DNA from: Synaphobranchus kaupii
Lineage: Eukaryota > Chordata > Actinopteri > Anguilliformes > Synaphobranchidae
NCBI GenBank assembly: GCA_029718625.1
Contig: CM056376.1
Location: 92,226,899-92,290,898 of the forward strand
DNA length: 64,000 nt
Reading direction: 5' to 3'
This document shows, piece after piece, positions 24,075 through 34,704 of this stretch. The notes below the pieces were generated by a model. That model made no database searches and had not been told where the DNA came from. It saw nothing but the letters and a program-made list of their open reading frames with translations. The translations under genes were made by a program, and so were the position numbers. How positions within the stretch are numbered: position 1 is the stretch's first letter; each line of letters begins with the position of its first letter.

Positions 24075-24400
24075 GTCCTGTTGGGCTGATTTCTGCAAAA
24101 TGAGGTTTGTGGATTGTATTACTGGGACAGATTCCTGGTTTATAAATTCTACTATTTGAATTATGAGGACTATTTCCTGGACTGTCTTGTCTATTTCCTG
24201 AAGCCTGATTGATGGACAATCCAGACTGATTCCAGAGGTACTAGGCCTGATTCCTGGACTATGGGCCCTACTGCCACCACTGCACACTGTGACACTTTCA
24301 CGACGGGGCCTACTTCCTGCACTATAGAACATTACGTTTGTACTATGGGGCCTATTTCCTGTACAAGTATTCATGATTTTTGGGCTGGCTATGGCACTGT
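24075..24400. repeat. Degenerate minisatellite, GGCCTATTTCCTG-ACTAT unit
   Basis: Phrases of the kind 'GGGCCTACTTCCTGCACTAT', 'GACTATTTCCTGGACTGT', 'GGGGCCTATTTCCTGTACAA' recur about every 25-45 bases. The array is old and imperfect. It is followed by a C/A-rich stretch (24440-24520). Confidence 0.6.
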
Positions 24401-25331
24401 GGGCCCCTCCCACCTATGTTGTGAAACTAAGTACCCAAATCACCACCCCACCCCCCACCGACCCACCCCCTCCCGACATAGACCCACCTGCGTCCATCCA
24501 CCCAAACTCACCCCCCTCCCAGAGCATCAGTTTCCACTTCACACGTCTTGGTTTCTGTATTGTGCCCTACCCCTGAGAGAGCTACTCTGCCAATCAATCC
24601 CTGCCACCCACTCCACCCATCGCCCTGTTTACAGCAGTGACAGACACCACACTCCCCTCGGATAGACACACACTGCTCTGTAAAGGGAATATTCACTGGG
24701 CTCTTTGATGAAACAGAATAAAACACACAGGTTCTGCCGTTTCAATGCATGACAAATGGTCTTCAGCAGACCTCCACGAGAGTCAGTGGGGACTTGTCCT
24801 ACCGAGGGAAGCGAGGGGTAATAAAGGGCAGTCTAATTATTATGGATGCAGTCTCCACCTGCAATGGCATTTTCACAGACAGATCTCTCAACTCGTACTT
24901 TTCCCTTCTCCACATGAGGGAATATTAAATAGTTCAACATGTCAGTGTGTTTCTGCATAAGGCAGGCGTCCCAGTGCGCCTCAGAAGCGAGATTATATTT
25001 AACAGCAGCAATGTAAAGACGGCCGCGCGGCCGAGCGCCGCGGCTGATAAAGGAAGTGTCGAAGCAGCAGAGGCTCGGTTTAGATGCAGCGGATTATTCA
25101 AATGTGCTGCGGGAAGAGAGGAGAGGAAGTTCTCCTTGGTGTGAATTACGAGGCTCGTGCTGCAGGTGTGATTTCGCTGTCTCGGGAGGACAATCTTCCA
25201 TTCCTCAATATCTGCACAAGGCGTGGGAGGTGCCTGCCAATGAGAGCACAGCACAGGTATCACCAAAGGGAAGGACAAACCACAGAGGATAGAGTAGCAT
25301 GTTTACACATTAATATGTGCTCCAATTCCAC
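24401..25331. other. Non-coding sequence with a small CpG-rich block
   Basis: The stretch 25018-25140 has a dense CpG cluster (GGCCGCGCGGCCGAGCGCCG) in otherwise AT-rich surroundings. Its open frames show no recognised domain. It could be a regulatory or conserved non-coding element; this is only a guess from composition. Confidence 0.35.
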
Positions 25332-25353
25332 TATTATTATTATTATTATTATT
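25332..25353. repeat. (ATT)n microsatellite
   Basis: Seven consecutive ATT units followed by diverged AGT/GTA triplets. Confidence 0.85.
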
Positions 25354-25678
25354 AGTATTATCAATGTAGTAGCAGCAGAAGCAGTAGTAGTGGTAGTAAT
25401 AATAGTCATAATTATGATCGTAATCTTGCCTCTCATTTTAATCCCAAATTTTCCAGAAGAACATCAGGGTAAGTACTATGCTTCCATCAGTTCCACACCT
25501 GGGAATACAACTCAAAACCTTCTCGATCCTCACCCACTATGGTACGCTGCCTTCCGGATCCCTGGTGCACACCTGTCTTCTTGTATTACTGGACTCTCCT
25601 GAGCACTGAGCTGAATAAGGATGAAAATGGCCAAGGAATAATTGCACAAAATGTGCGGCACAATCAGAGCTGTTGCTA

Positions 25679-25680
<2 letters not shown>

Positions 25681-25739
<59 letters not shown>

Positions 25740-25760
25740 TGCATGTGCGTGCACACACGT
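25681..25760. repeat. (TG)n microsatellite
   Basis: About 25 TG units followed by GCGCGCATGTGCATGTGCGTGC. The open frames on both strands (poly Cys-Val, poly His-Thr) are repeat artefacts. Confidence 0.9.
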
Positions 25761-26775
25761 GTTTGTCTGTGTTTATGTGTTGTGAGTCATTTGTGTTCAT
25801 TTTTGCTTGAATGTGGCACTCTGGTCAATAGGTCTTTTTTTTCTCCATATTCTACAAAGCCCAATTGCAGCATAATTTTCTTTGAGCTATACGTGTTCCC
25901 TTCCTAAAACCATTAGTGATATTTTGTTCCATGGTATTCAGAAACCTCAGACTCCAGAAGCTTGTTGGATCCTGCAGCCTTTTCTTATCAATATAAGTAA
26001 ATCCGTCATGCAGAACGGTGGCGTGGGCGGGCAGGGCAGAGTGAGACAATTTTGTTCGGTATGAATGCATTATTAACTCTGAGCAACATCTCGCTTGTTT
26101 TATATCATCAGGAACACAATTTCAATGGATCTGCATTTGAATTGGCTCGTTCTCTCTCACCGTCTTTATCTTTCTCTCCTTGTCCCTCTTTTATTCTATT
26201 CACTCCATTCTCTCTCTCTATTATCTACATTATCTCTCTCTCTCTGCCTATCGCTCTCTCTCTCTCTCTACATATACCATTCACTCTCCTTATTTCTGAC
26301 AGGGCCATGGGGAAAGAAAACACACTTGTCAGGTTAAAAATATATCTAAATATGAAGAGCATTAATAAGCACGCTGTACGGGGAAACATCAAATAATAAT
26401 GTGCTGTGGGAAAACACATAAAATATTGTCGGTATCGTAAAGAATCTTTATGTTTGGTCATTGGCCTCTCTCTCTCTCTCTCTCTGAATCCTCAGACACA
26501 TCTACATGCAAGATGATGAATAATGGTTAATGTATGTATAATTTAAACATTTATACAGTTAATTTTATTAAATAAATGTTTTGTTCTCTCTAAATGTTTG
26601 TTTTTTGCATACTTTCAGTTGAATAAAAAAAACAGAATTTTAACAGCAGCTGTAAATACAGGGATACATTGCATGCTACTGTGGAATGGCAATTAATACT
26701 GTAAATGAAAAAAGAAAACATCTCAAACTACCTCTCATATTGACTGCAGAGGATTTGTGGTATACAGTGTATTAA
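25761..26775. other. Non-coding sequence with CT-rich tracts
   Basis: Contains (CT)n-rich patches at about 26142-26275 and 26467-26485. No exon or transposon recognised. Confidence 0.45.
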
Positions 26776-27263
26776 CTCTCATAATATATTATCTCCAGGG
26801 TCAATTTGACCCAATCCAGTGTTTGACGTCTCTTGAAAACCAGTTAACCTTATTTTTTCATCTTGACATTATATGACTTGTCCTACTTTGTTGGGATTGA
26901 ATGGTAAACGTGCAATAAACATAATGCTGTGTTTTAAAAGTCCTGTACCAACTTTTGTATACAAAGGTGTTGTGTGGGGTAGCTGTATACAATCTAAGAA
27001 AATTTACAATCTTTTCAATTTTTTAATCTCTGATTTTTTGTGGGTGATTATGGTTGCACTTTCCCAGACACATTTTAAACTTTCAATTACCTCAGGCTCT
27101 GTTTCATCACAGATTTTTAATATTTAGGGAAAAAAGGCTAGTCAATTGGGTGACACACAAAAAGGTAGAACAGAAAGTATCAACATTTTTCTATCACAAT
27201 AGTTTTGTGTCAATTTGACCCCAATCATAAAAGGCATCATAAAATGTCAAGATAACATGAGGG
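26776..27263. mobile_element. TTAA-flanked piggyBac-like MITE
   Basis: TTAA lies on both sides (26772-26775 and 27264-27267). The left end CTCTCATAATATATTATCTCC and the inverted right end CCCTCATGTTATCTTGACA are diverged copies. Just inside, 'GGGTCAATTTGACCC' (about 26798-26812) has its partner 'GTGTCAATTTGACCCC' near 27208-27222. This 'GGGTCAAATTGACCC' subterminal signature is familiar from fish piggyBac-related MITEs. It has no intact transposase frame. Superfamily call is from TTAA plus motif memory. Confidence 0.6.
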
Positions 27264-28349
27264 TTAAATAACCCCTTTGCGCAGATACCTAGTGACCAGG
27301 ACGCCGGCGCAAAGATTTTGCTCAACTGAGACATTTGTTGCTCCTGCAGCCAAACTATGAGTGGAAACCTCAAACTCTGTGTTTTATCTTTATTAGCACA
27401 TGATTCGTGACAACTTTGCCAAATACAGAGTTTCTAAGTTTCACTATTTTCCTGTAGCAAGTCCATTTAACAAGCAACCCCCCACTCAGTCTCGCCTGCA
27501 ACTATACCTACCCATGCGTGACATAGTGGACAATAGCGTCTATGTATGAGTTCATAAATATATTTCTTCATCATATATAATTAGTATTCTGTCATAGCAA
27601 CAAAATAAACCCAACAATAGCATGATCGTATGCCAAAAAAGCCTTGAAAAGCCCTGCTCACTCAAATGCAAATAAACGTGAAATGATTGTGTCATTATAC
27701 ACTACCAATATCTGCTACTAAATCTGAAATAAATATACAATCCTACCATTGGTTTTAAGCATAGAGATGTCTCTTTAAAAATTCAGTGGTCATTTATTGT
27801 CTGGGCCAATCCGTGTGAGAAATAAACAACACTTTATACCGCTATTACACAATGTGAAATGCTGTTGTGTAATACCCCCCTCGCTCTTCAAACCCATCTC
27901 ATTCATTCCAATTCATTCTGGTTTCATTGACGATTCTTTTATCCAATATAGCACATTTTTACCTTAGCAACAGTGTTCACAATGTCTTCTTTAATGCTTT
28001 GAACAGTAAATTACAGCCAGGCTTAACACAATTTCTAGTTTTTTCAGTTTAGTTTTATGCAATCAACTTAGAATATGCATTCGCTTGAATGTGTATTCAA
28101 GTTGTTTCCTGTTATTTTCACAAGTTTTCAGTGTTGTGCTATATAGTTTTTTCACATTTTGAGTGCATTTCACATACTGTAGTGTAAGCTTCATGGGTGG
28201 CTCAGCTAAAACATTTGCCAGCATTTCCCTGGTGGTGGAATATTATATTATTGTACATAATATAAACTGTATACATGGTATGGCAATGCTTGTCACTTAG
28301 AGCATGGAAAATACTCATTCTAATTTACTGTGAACTGATATGTGCTAGA

Positions 28350-29067
28350 TGTAATGTGGAGTGAAAGATTCGGAGAACCAAACGCCACAACCAAGGAATC
28401 TGAAAGCGTAATTTGTTAGAAATATGCCACTAAGCGGACAGCTCCGCAGAAACAGGGGAAATAAAACAAAATAATGGGAATAAAACCCTCCTGGCGTAAG
28501 CCAACGCAAAACAACCCCAAAAGAGGGCAACTCGGCGATAGCGAGTAGTAAACAACAAAGGAACCTCACGCAGTCACACAAGAGGCGTATAACTAGAGGT
28601 CAGAGAAAAACAAAAGAAAGCCCGTGTAACAAGGGCGAAAGAAACGTAATAGAAAAATAACCTGTTACCTACAGCTCTAGGTGTGAACGAGCTGACAAAA
28701 AGGTAACAGGTAGAGGAAAATAAAAGGATAAAGAGAGAAGGAAACAAAAAGACTAAATAAATCTTTACCCTAACTCCTTAACCGGACTACCTATGTTTCT
28801 GACGAATAACAACCAGAAACATAGAGACCGCTATCCTTTTCCTTACCAACTCCGATAGTTAAAAGCAAAGACAATCTCGAAGCGTCGGCAATGCGGAACA
28901 CCTGTGCTATTTATAACCGGCAGGAAATCCAAAACAGGTGAAAGGAATAATTGCCGGGCGAGATTCAAACACCGAAACGGATGCAGAAAAATCTGATAGA
29001 TTGCCCCGATGTCGTCAAACAAAAGAACGACCACAGAAACAACAGCAGGCTGCCAGAAACCATGACA
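28350..29067 (-). repeat. 3' LTR of a Ty3/Gypsy element
   Basis: 718 bp, bounded TGTAATG...CATGACA on the plus strand, i.e. TGTCATG...CATTACA in element orientation. It is almost identical to the copy at 30867-31584, with only scattered single-base differences. Directly inside it, on the minus strand, AGAAGGGGGGTCC forms a good polypurine tract. Confidence 0.9.
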
Positions 29068-29078
29068 GGACCCCCCTT

Positions 29079-30320
29079 CTAAGGAACGACCCCAGGCGAT
29101 TCCTCAGCCCTGTTTCTGCGGAAGTCCCTAATAAGTGTAGGGTCCAAGATGTTTTTGGAGGAGACCCAGCAACGCTCCTCAGGACCATAACCCTCCCAGT
29201 CTACTAAAAACTGGAATCCTCTGCCCACACGCCTCTCTGCCAAAATACGCCGAACGGTATATACCGGACCCCCCTCTATGAACCGGGGAGCAGGTGGCGG
29301 TTTGTCGGCCGGGGCGAGAGCACTAACCAGCACCGGTTTCAACCGGGAGACGTGGAAGGTCGGGTGGATGCGCATAGAGTGTGGTAGTTGAAGACGCACC
29401 GTAACCGGGTTCATTTTACGTATTATTTTAAAAGGGCCCACGAATCGCGGTGCGAGTTTGCGAGACTCCACTCGCAGAGGCAGGTCCCGTGTAGCTAGCC
29501 ATACTCGTTGACCAACCCGATAAGAGGGAGCCGGACGACGACGCCTGTTGGCAGCGACCTTCTGTTTGGCTGACGCGCGAAGGAGCGAAGCACGCACACG
29601 CTTCCAGACTGCTCGACACCTCCGAACAAATGACCCTGCTGATGGTACCTCCACATTTCTCTCCAACTCAGGAAATAAGGGAGGCTGATACCCCAGCTGA
29701 GCTTCAAAGGAAGAGAGACCTGTGGAAGCGTTGCGCAGCGTGTTGTGGGTGTACTCCGCCCAGGCGAGATGGCATCTCCATGATGTAGCTTTGGAGGCGG
29801 CCAAGCACCGGAGGGTGTTCTCCAGGGACTGATTAGTGCGCTCTGTCTGACCATTAGTCTCCGGGTGGAAACCGGAAGACAGACTGACCGACGCCCCAAG
29901 TAAGGCGCAAAAAGAGCGCCAGAACCTAGCGGTGAACTGAGGGCCGCGGTCGGACACCACGTCCAGAGGAAGGCCGTGCACCCTAAAAACATTGTCCACC
30001 ATCAGTTGGGCGGTCTCTGGTGCTGATGGCAGCTTGGGTAGGGCGATGAAGTGTGCCGCCTTGGAAAACCTGTCGACCACCACCAAGATCACCGTGTTGC
30101 CCTGGGACGCAGGCAGCCCGGTAACGAAGTCGAGGGCAACATGGCTCCAAGGACGGCTGGGAACGGGTAAGGGGCGTAAGAGGCCAGAGGGTGGGAGCCA
30201 AGATCCCTTGCTGCGGGCACAGACCGAACAAGCGGCGACAAATTCCCGCACGTCGCTCTCCATTTTAGGCCACCAAAAGCGCCGCGACAAAAATTCCCTA
30301 GTCCGGTGGACGCCAGGATG
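29079..30320 (-). pseudogene. Ty3/Gypsy integrase with chromodomain (partial pol)
   Basis: An open frame of 403 codons from 30290, extended upstream by a further in-frame HPG...TREFL segment to about 30320. It encodes the C-terminal part of pol: zinc-binding region (HPG; ACSVC at residues 20-24), then the catalytic core with D54 (ALDFVTGLP), D114 (VVSDRGPQF) and E150 (NGQTER), spaced D-35-E as required. The C-terminal part ends with a chromodomain ([11 protein letters not shown]..., DWEGYG..., W, DPTLI) that in this family guides insertion. The frame stops at 29079, right at the polypurine tract. Reverse transcriptase and RNase H, normally upstream, are missing because the sequence switches at about 30320 to pol in the opposite orientation. 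The integrase itself looks intact but lacks its polyprotein context. Confidence 0.85.
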
Positions 30321-30866
30321 GGTCGCCCCTTAGGCTCTGGGATCATTGAGGAGATAACTGGTCCGTTAATTATGCGCATTTCTCTCCAGGGGCACTCGGA
30401 GAGAATAAAAAATTTTTTAGTTGAATCTCTGTCGTATCCACTCGTTCTGGGACATTCATGGCTGAGCTTGCATGACCCTCATGTTAGTTGGGGCAGAGAC
30501 AGGGATCCTATTCGCCAGTGGGGTTCCCAGTGTCAAACCCACTGTCGAACTTTCATTTATCCTTCGTCGGGCTGCATACCTGACGGTTCCGATTGCAGCT
30601 CTGATAGTGAGTGGGAGGAGACGGAGTCTCGCGCTGATCAAGATACTCCCTCCGTCCTCACGGGGAGTGGAGAGGAGAGTCTGTCCTGGGATCACTTTGC
30701 TGAGGGGGGTTCTTTAGAGGAAGATAGCCTTTCTTTTTCTGAGTTTGAGTGGGAGACGTCTTCTGACGTTCCTTCCGAGACCCCGGAAGTGGTAGGGTCG
30801 CTCGAATTTCGCCTGCCCGTTAATGTACCAGGGGAATATTCTGACATTGCCGAGGCTTCGAGATTC
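30321..30866 (+). pseudogene. Ty3/Gypsy protease to start of RT, inverted relative to integrase
   Basis: Plus-strand frame beginning GRPLGSG, continuing with GPLIMRISL, then YPLVLGHSWLSLHDPHVSW, a block diagnostic of the C-terminal half of Gypsy aspartic protease, and a W..C...C segment. An acidic linker follows, then VPGEYSDIAEA, which matches the conserved VP.EY.DL.EVF lead-in to reverse transcriptase, where the sequence breaks off at the LTR boundary (30867). The catalytic DSG of the protease lies before the junction and is absent. Orientation is opposite to the integrase and to both LTRs. An assembly chimera is possible but the LTRs on both sides match well. Confidence 0.8.
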
Positions 30867-31584
30867 TGTAATGTGGAGTGAAAGATTCGGAGAACTAAAC
30901 GCCACAACCAAGGAATCTGAAAGCATAATTCGTTAGAAATACGCCACTAAGCGGACAGCTCCGCAGAAACAGGGGAAATAAAACAAAATAATGGGAATAA
31001 AACCCTCCTGGCGTAAGCCAACGCAAAACAACCCCAAAAGAGGGCAACTCGGCGATAGCGAGTAGTAAACAACAAAGGAACCTCACGCACTCACACAAGA
31101 GGCGTATAACTAGAGGTCAGAGAAAAACAAAAGAAAGCCCATGTAACAAGGGCGAAAGAAACGTAATAGAAAAATAACCTGTTACCTACAGCTCTAGGTG
31201 TGAACGAGCTGACAAAAAGGTAACAGGTAGAGGAAAATAAAAGGATAAAGAGAGAAGGAAACAAAAAGACTAAATAAATCTTTACCCTAACTCCTTAACC
31301 GGACTACCTATGTTTCTGACGAATAACAACCAGAAACATAGAGACCGCTATCCTTTTCCTTACCAACTCCGATAGTCAAAAGCAAAGACAATCTCGAAGC
31401 GTCGGCAATGCGGAACACCTGTGCTATTTATAACCGGCAGGAAATCCAAAACAGGTGAAAGGAATAATTGCCGGGCGAGATTCAAACACCGAAACGGATG
31501 CAGAAAAATCCGATAGATTGCCCCAATGTCGTCAAACAAAAGAACGACCACAGAAACAACAGCAGGCTGCCAGAAACCATGACA
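30867..31584 (-). repeat. 5' LTR of the rearranged Ty3/Gypsy element
   Basis: 718 bp, same length and orientation as the copy at 28350-29067. In a normal element the end at 30867 would be followed (minus strand) by a tRNA primer binding site and gag; here it is joined directly to inverted pol sequence, so no primer binding site is present. The outer flank AGATG (31585-31589) equals 28347-28351 on the other side if one TG is shared or lost there. Confidence 0.9.
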
Positions 31585-32185
31585 AGATGAATGTAAAATG
31601 TTCCTTAAAGTCATTATGAATGGGAACATTTAAAAGAAAATTACAGAGAAATGCTATCCCAGGGCAAAAGTTTACATACTGTAAAGTACGGGAAAAAGTT
31701 ATGTTTTATTGAGGTACAAGAGTGAATGATTAGGCTACATATTTAGGTGTTTGTAACAGTGTGATATCAATGTTTTAATTTTAAACCATCAAAAGGGGCA
31801 AATGCATATGCTTTATAATGGACAAAACTAATTTTAATCATTTTATGACACGTATTGGATAGGGTTTTGGACCAATAGATACTGTATCTAGCCCCCCTAT
31901 ACTGATGAAAAGATAGTAATTCCCACTTGAAAATTATGCAAAAGTGAGTTTTTTATTATCCAAAACATTTGATTTGTAGAATGATTTAGAGCAGTGCACA
32001 ATTTAGCCATTTGGATAGATTTGGAGACAATAATGGACAACAGGGTACACTGCCTATATTTAGCATCATAGATCTTTAGTAGTCACACTTGTAGACACGG
32101 AATCTATGAGTTATAAAGCCTGAAACAGCACACCCCTTAAATAGGCGAGAATTGACCAAATTTTCTATCTGCGCAAAGGGGATAA

Positions 32186-32929
32186 TGTCTCTTTTACTTC
32201 CTCCAGACTGGTTAGCTATTGGTAATTATCCAGTTAGGTTTCTAATGGTGTGGCCTCACTGTATGTGCCCAGTAAAGTTCAGAAAAAATCACATAGTCAT
32301 AAATAACATAATGAAATGAAATTATAAAAATCTATACATAGCAATCCCCTCTTTTCCATGCTGATGCCCACACTCCTTCACAAATTGGTCACCTTTTCAC
32401 TGCATCTCCCTGATATAATCTCATCAACCAATTTTACTGTTTATTATTATGGCATTACATCCTTTAACAGCTCGATGGAATTATCCAGCACACACACTAC
32501 ACAGTTTGTACCTCATAATCCATTTCATATCACCTACAACAGACCACCTGAGACTGAAAACCTGCAATCTTTTGCTCACAAGCTCCTGAATAATTGCCCT
32601 TAACAAGCATTTCACAAGACAAGGCAAAGGTATTTTAATTGATTTTATTACAAAAGCTTTTACTCATCTTGATTGTAATGCTTTTGTTACCAATAAGAAC
32701 CTCTTCTTCTTTTTGGCAATGGAATTAAGTTCTCACATGCAATAAAAGTTTCTTTGTCTCCTTCTCCCTGTGAACTTGCATGACCCATACTGAACTGACA
32801 GTAAATCTACCATCTCGGATAATGATAATAGAAAATGCACATACTGTACACGGCACGCCTTCTGAACTTGAAGCCTTTGTTGACAAGCACTTTGTGGTTA
32901 ATCTCATCAGACCTGCATGGAAGTGTTTT
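32186..32929. other. Non-coding sequence, nothing recognised
   Basis: AT-rich spacer between two transposons; no features recognised. Confidence 0.4.
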
Positions 32930-33780
32930 CAGTGGCTATGGTTACACTAGTCACTTCATGGGACTTCTGGAATTGGAATTCCAACAACCGAACACCTCAG
33001 GCAAGATTTGAGTTCAGATGACAGTTCAGATTTCAAGATCCTGCTCAGTATTTAAATATTAAACAAAACAACAGGAAGCAACCATTCCTGGAAAATGATG
33101 TTCTGTGTTCGTGAGCTTGTACTCAAGGTGTGCACTGATGAGCAGGCAGCAGCGGAGGCGTGCTATTAATGTGATTATTGCGCCTCAAAGCCAGCACTGG
33201 TGGAACCATATTGTGCAGAATTTTATGGATTCTGACTGGGTTCTCAATTTCCGTATGTTGAAAGCACACCTTCAACCACATTTGTGAACAGCTGCAGCCT
33301 CGTCTTTAGCGTCAGCGTACTCATCTCTGTGCGCCCGTATCTGTGCACAAACGAGTGGCCATTGGGCTCTGGTGGTTTGCCACGGGGTCATGCTACTGTG
33401 CCATTACTCAACAGAACAAAGCATAAGTGGGACATATAGTCCAGGAGGTGTCTGATGCCCTCTACTCCATTCGCAAAGTACATAAGCGGAGTGAGAGTAA
33501 GAATAAACTTGAGTAAGACATGGGCGTAAATAATTGACGTTTTTCCGGTGAATGCGTTTTGAGATGTCTGATGTCCAGACTACAAGCAATTCCAATCACA
33601 CTGTGTGCTAGGCCACCTCGCCAAGTGGTTTGGTGGATCCGATCCCAATGCGAACATCCAATCCAATTTGTGTGTGTCCAAACATGTCACTTAATGCAGC
33701 CTGCCATCATCGGGAAGTGAGGCTGCATTATAGTCGCATATAAGTCACTTTGAAATGGCTAGTGTAACCGTAGCCAGTGG
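32930..33780. mobile_element. Degraded PIF/Harbinger transposon
   Basis: Terminal inverted repeats share TGGCTAYGGTTACACTAG (left from 32933, right inverse ending about 33777). The interior carries Harbinger transposase relics on the plus strand (33138-33480). At ~850 bp it has lost most of a full transposase and its Myb-like partner gene. The exact 3-bp target duplication could not be resolved. Confidence 0.7.
33138..33480 (+). pseudogene. Harbinger transposase relic
   Basis: An in-frame start (33138) gives a basic MSRQQRRR, then HWWNHIVQNF and DWVLNFRMLKAHLQPHL, which align with the conserved N-terminal WW...DW...FRM...F region of PIF/Harbinger (HARBI1-like) transposases; a stop follows at 33285. 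Further on, pieces resembling KRVAIGLWWFATG and VVQEVSDALYSIR (after small shifts) correspond to the helix-turn-helix region that follows in the family. The catalytic DDE part is missing. Similarity is by recall of the family pattern. Confidence 0.6.
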
Positions 33781-34704
33781 AAAAGACCCATAAGGGCATG
33801 TTAAAAGGAGGCTCCTTGAGAATTTCAATTATGAGTTTTTAAACCCTCTTCTTATGTACGTTCTGCATATAGAATTCTGACCATGTATACTCCTTCAGTA
33901 CTTAAATAACCTTAAATAACCTATAGTATATATTTATATATGCAAGCAACAATGGTGGGGCACAACTAAATGGCCTACTGAGCAGAAAATACGCACCTGC
34001 AAAAAATAAATACATTTTCATATTCAATCGACTGCTATAGTCAATCGACTGCTACCAAGTGATATAGAGGGTTTGGTTGTTTGGTCTAGACCCATATCTG
34101 CCTGCCAGATTTAGTGAGTTCAGAGCACTCACAGATGGGATAAGAAAAAAGGGAAACAAACAAATATAATAAGATGCCTCTGCACTGAAAGTACCTGGCC
34201 CCCAAAAATGATTTTAACCAGGAAGGGATAAGCTATATCCACAACTCTTGGCAAACAGCTCTTCCTCCAGTAAAGCTTTTCTGGCCTGACTGCATCTCTG
34301 GGCTCTGCAGCCTGTGCAGCACCATGCACATAGCAATCAACACCTCCAAGATCTAATCGAGGCGCCAACACCAAAATAATGCCACAGTGTCAGATGTTAA
34401 TTTCTTCCTTGGAGGGAAACAGCCATGGCACGGAATGAAAAAGACACATTCTCATGCCAAACAGTGAGTGGGAGTGCATCCAGAAAATCTGCACAGATTG
34501 AAACACATATGCAACTGTTGACTTGAGAGACCGACTAGCACTCCGTCATCTGAAGCATACGGGAAATGACTGATCTGATCATCATAAAAGGTTGAAATAA
34601 CAGATTGTAGAACTGCACCATGGTAAAGGCAAATGGCCCTCACCTGGAACCACAGGTAAGCATCTTCTTAGCCAACACACTTGTGTGTCATTCCTAATAT
34701 ACAA
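33781..34704. other. Non-coding sequence, nothing recognised
   Basis: No exon or repeat recognised on either strand. Confidence 0.4.

Larger units (their letters stand above)
27272..32181. mobile_element. CCCCTTTGCGCAGATA-ended DNA transposon, split by a Ty3 element
   Basis: A perfect 16-base terminal inverted repeat, CCCCTTTGCGCAGATA at 27272-27287 and its inverse at 32166-32181, is flanked on both sides by ATAA (27268-27271 and 32182-32185). The 4-bp duplication and CCC start suggest a piggyBac-like element with a variant of TTAA. Removing the Ty3 insertion (28350-31584) leaves about 1.7 kb with no transposase frame, so it is non-autonomous. Its left end abuts the right TTAA of the piggyBac-like MITE at 26776-27263. 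Confidence 0.65.

Noticed and set aside
25530..25800. Open frames of His-Thr or Cys-Val repeats
   Set aside because: Translation of a (TG)n microsatellite.
27205..27214. TTGTGTCAAT, the start of microRNA miR-592, which in mammals lies within a GRM8 intron
   Set aside because: Only about ten bases match; the following sequence differs and the string belongs to the terminal region of a piggyBac-like MITE, with no precursor hairpin of the right kind.
30456..30926. Several overlapping minus-strand frames opposite the protease segment
   Set aside because: Shadows of the plus-strand Gypsy protease/linker, which has the recognisable motifs.
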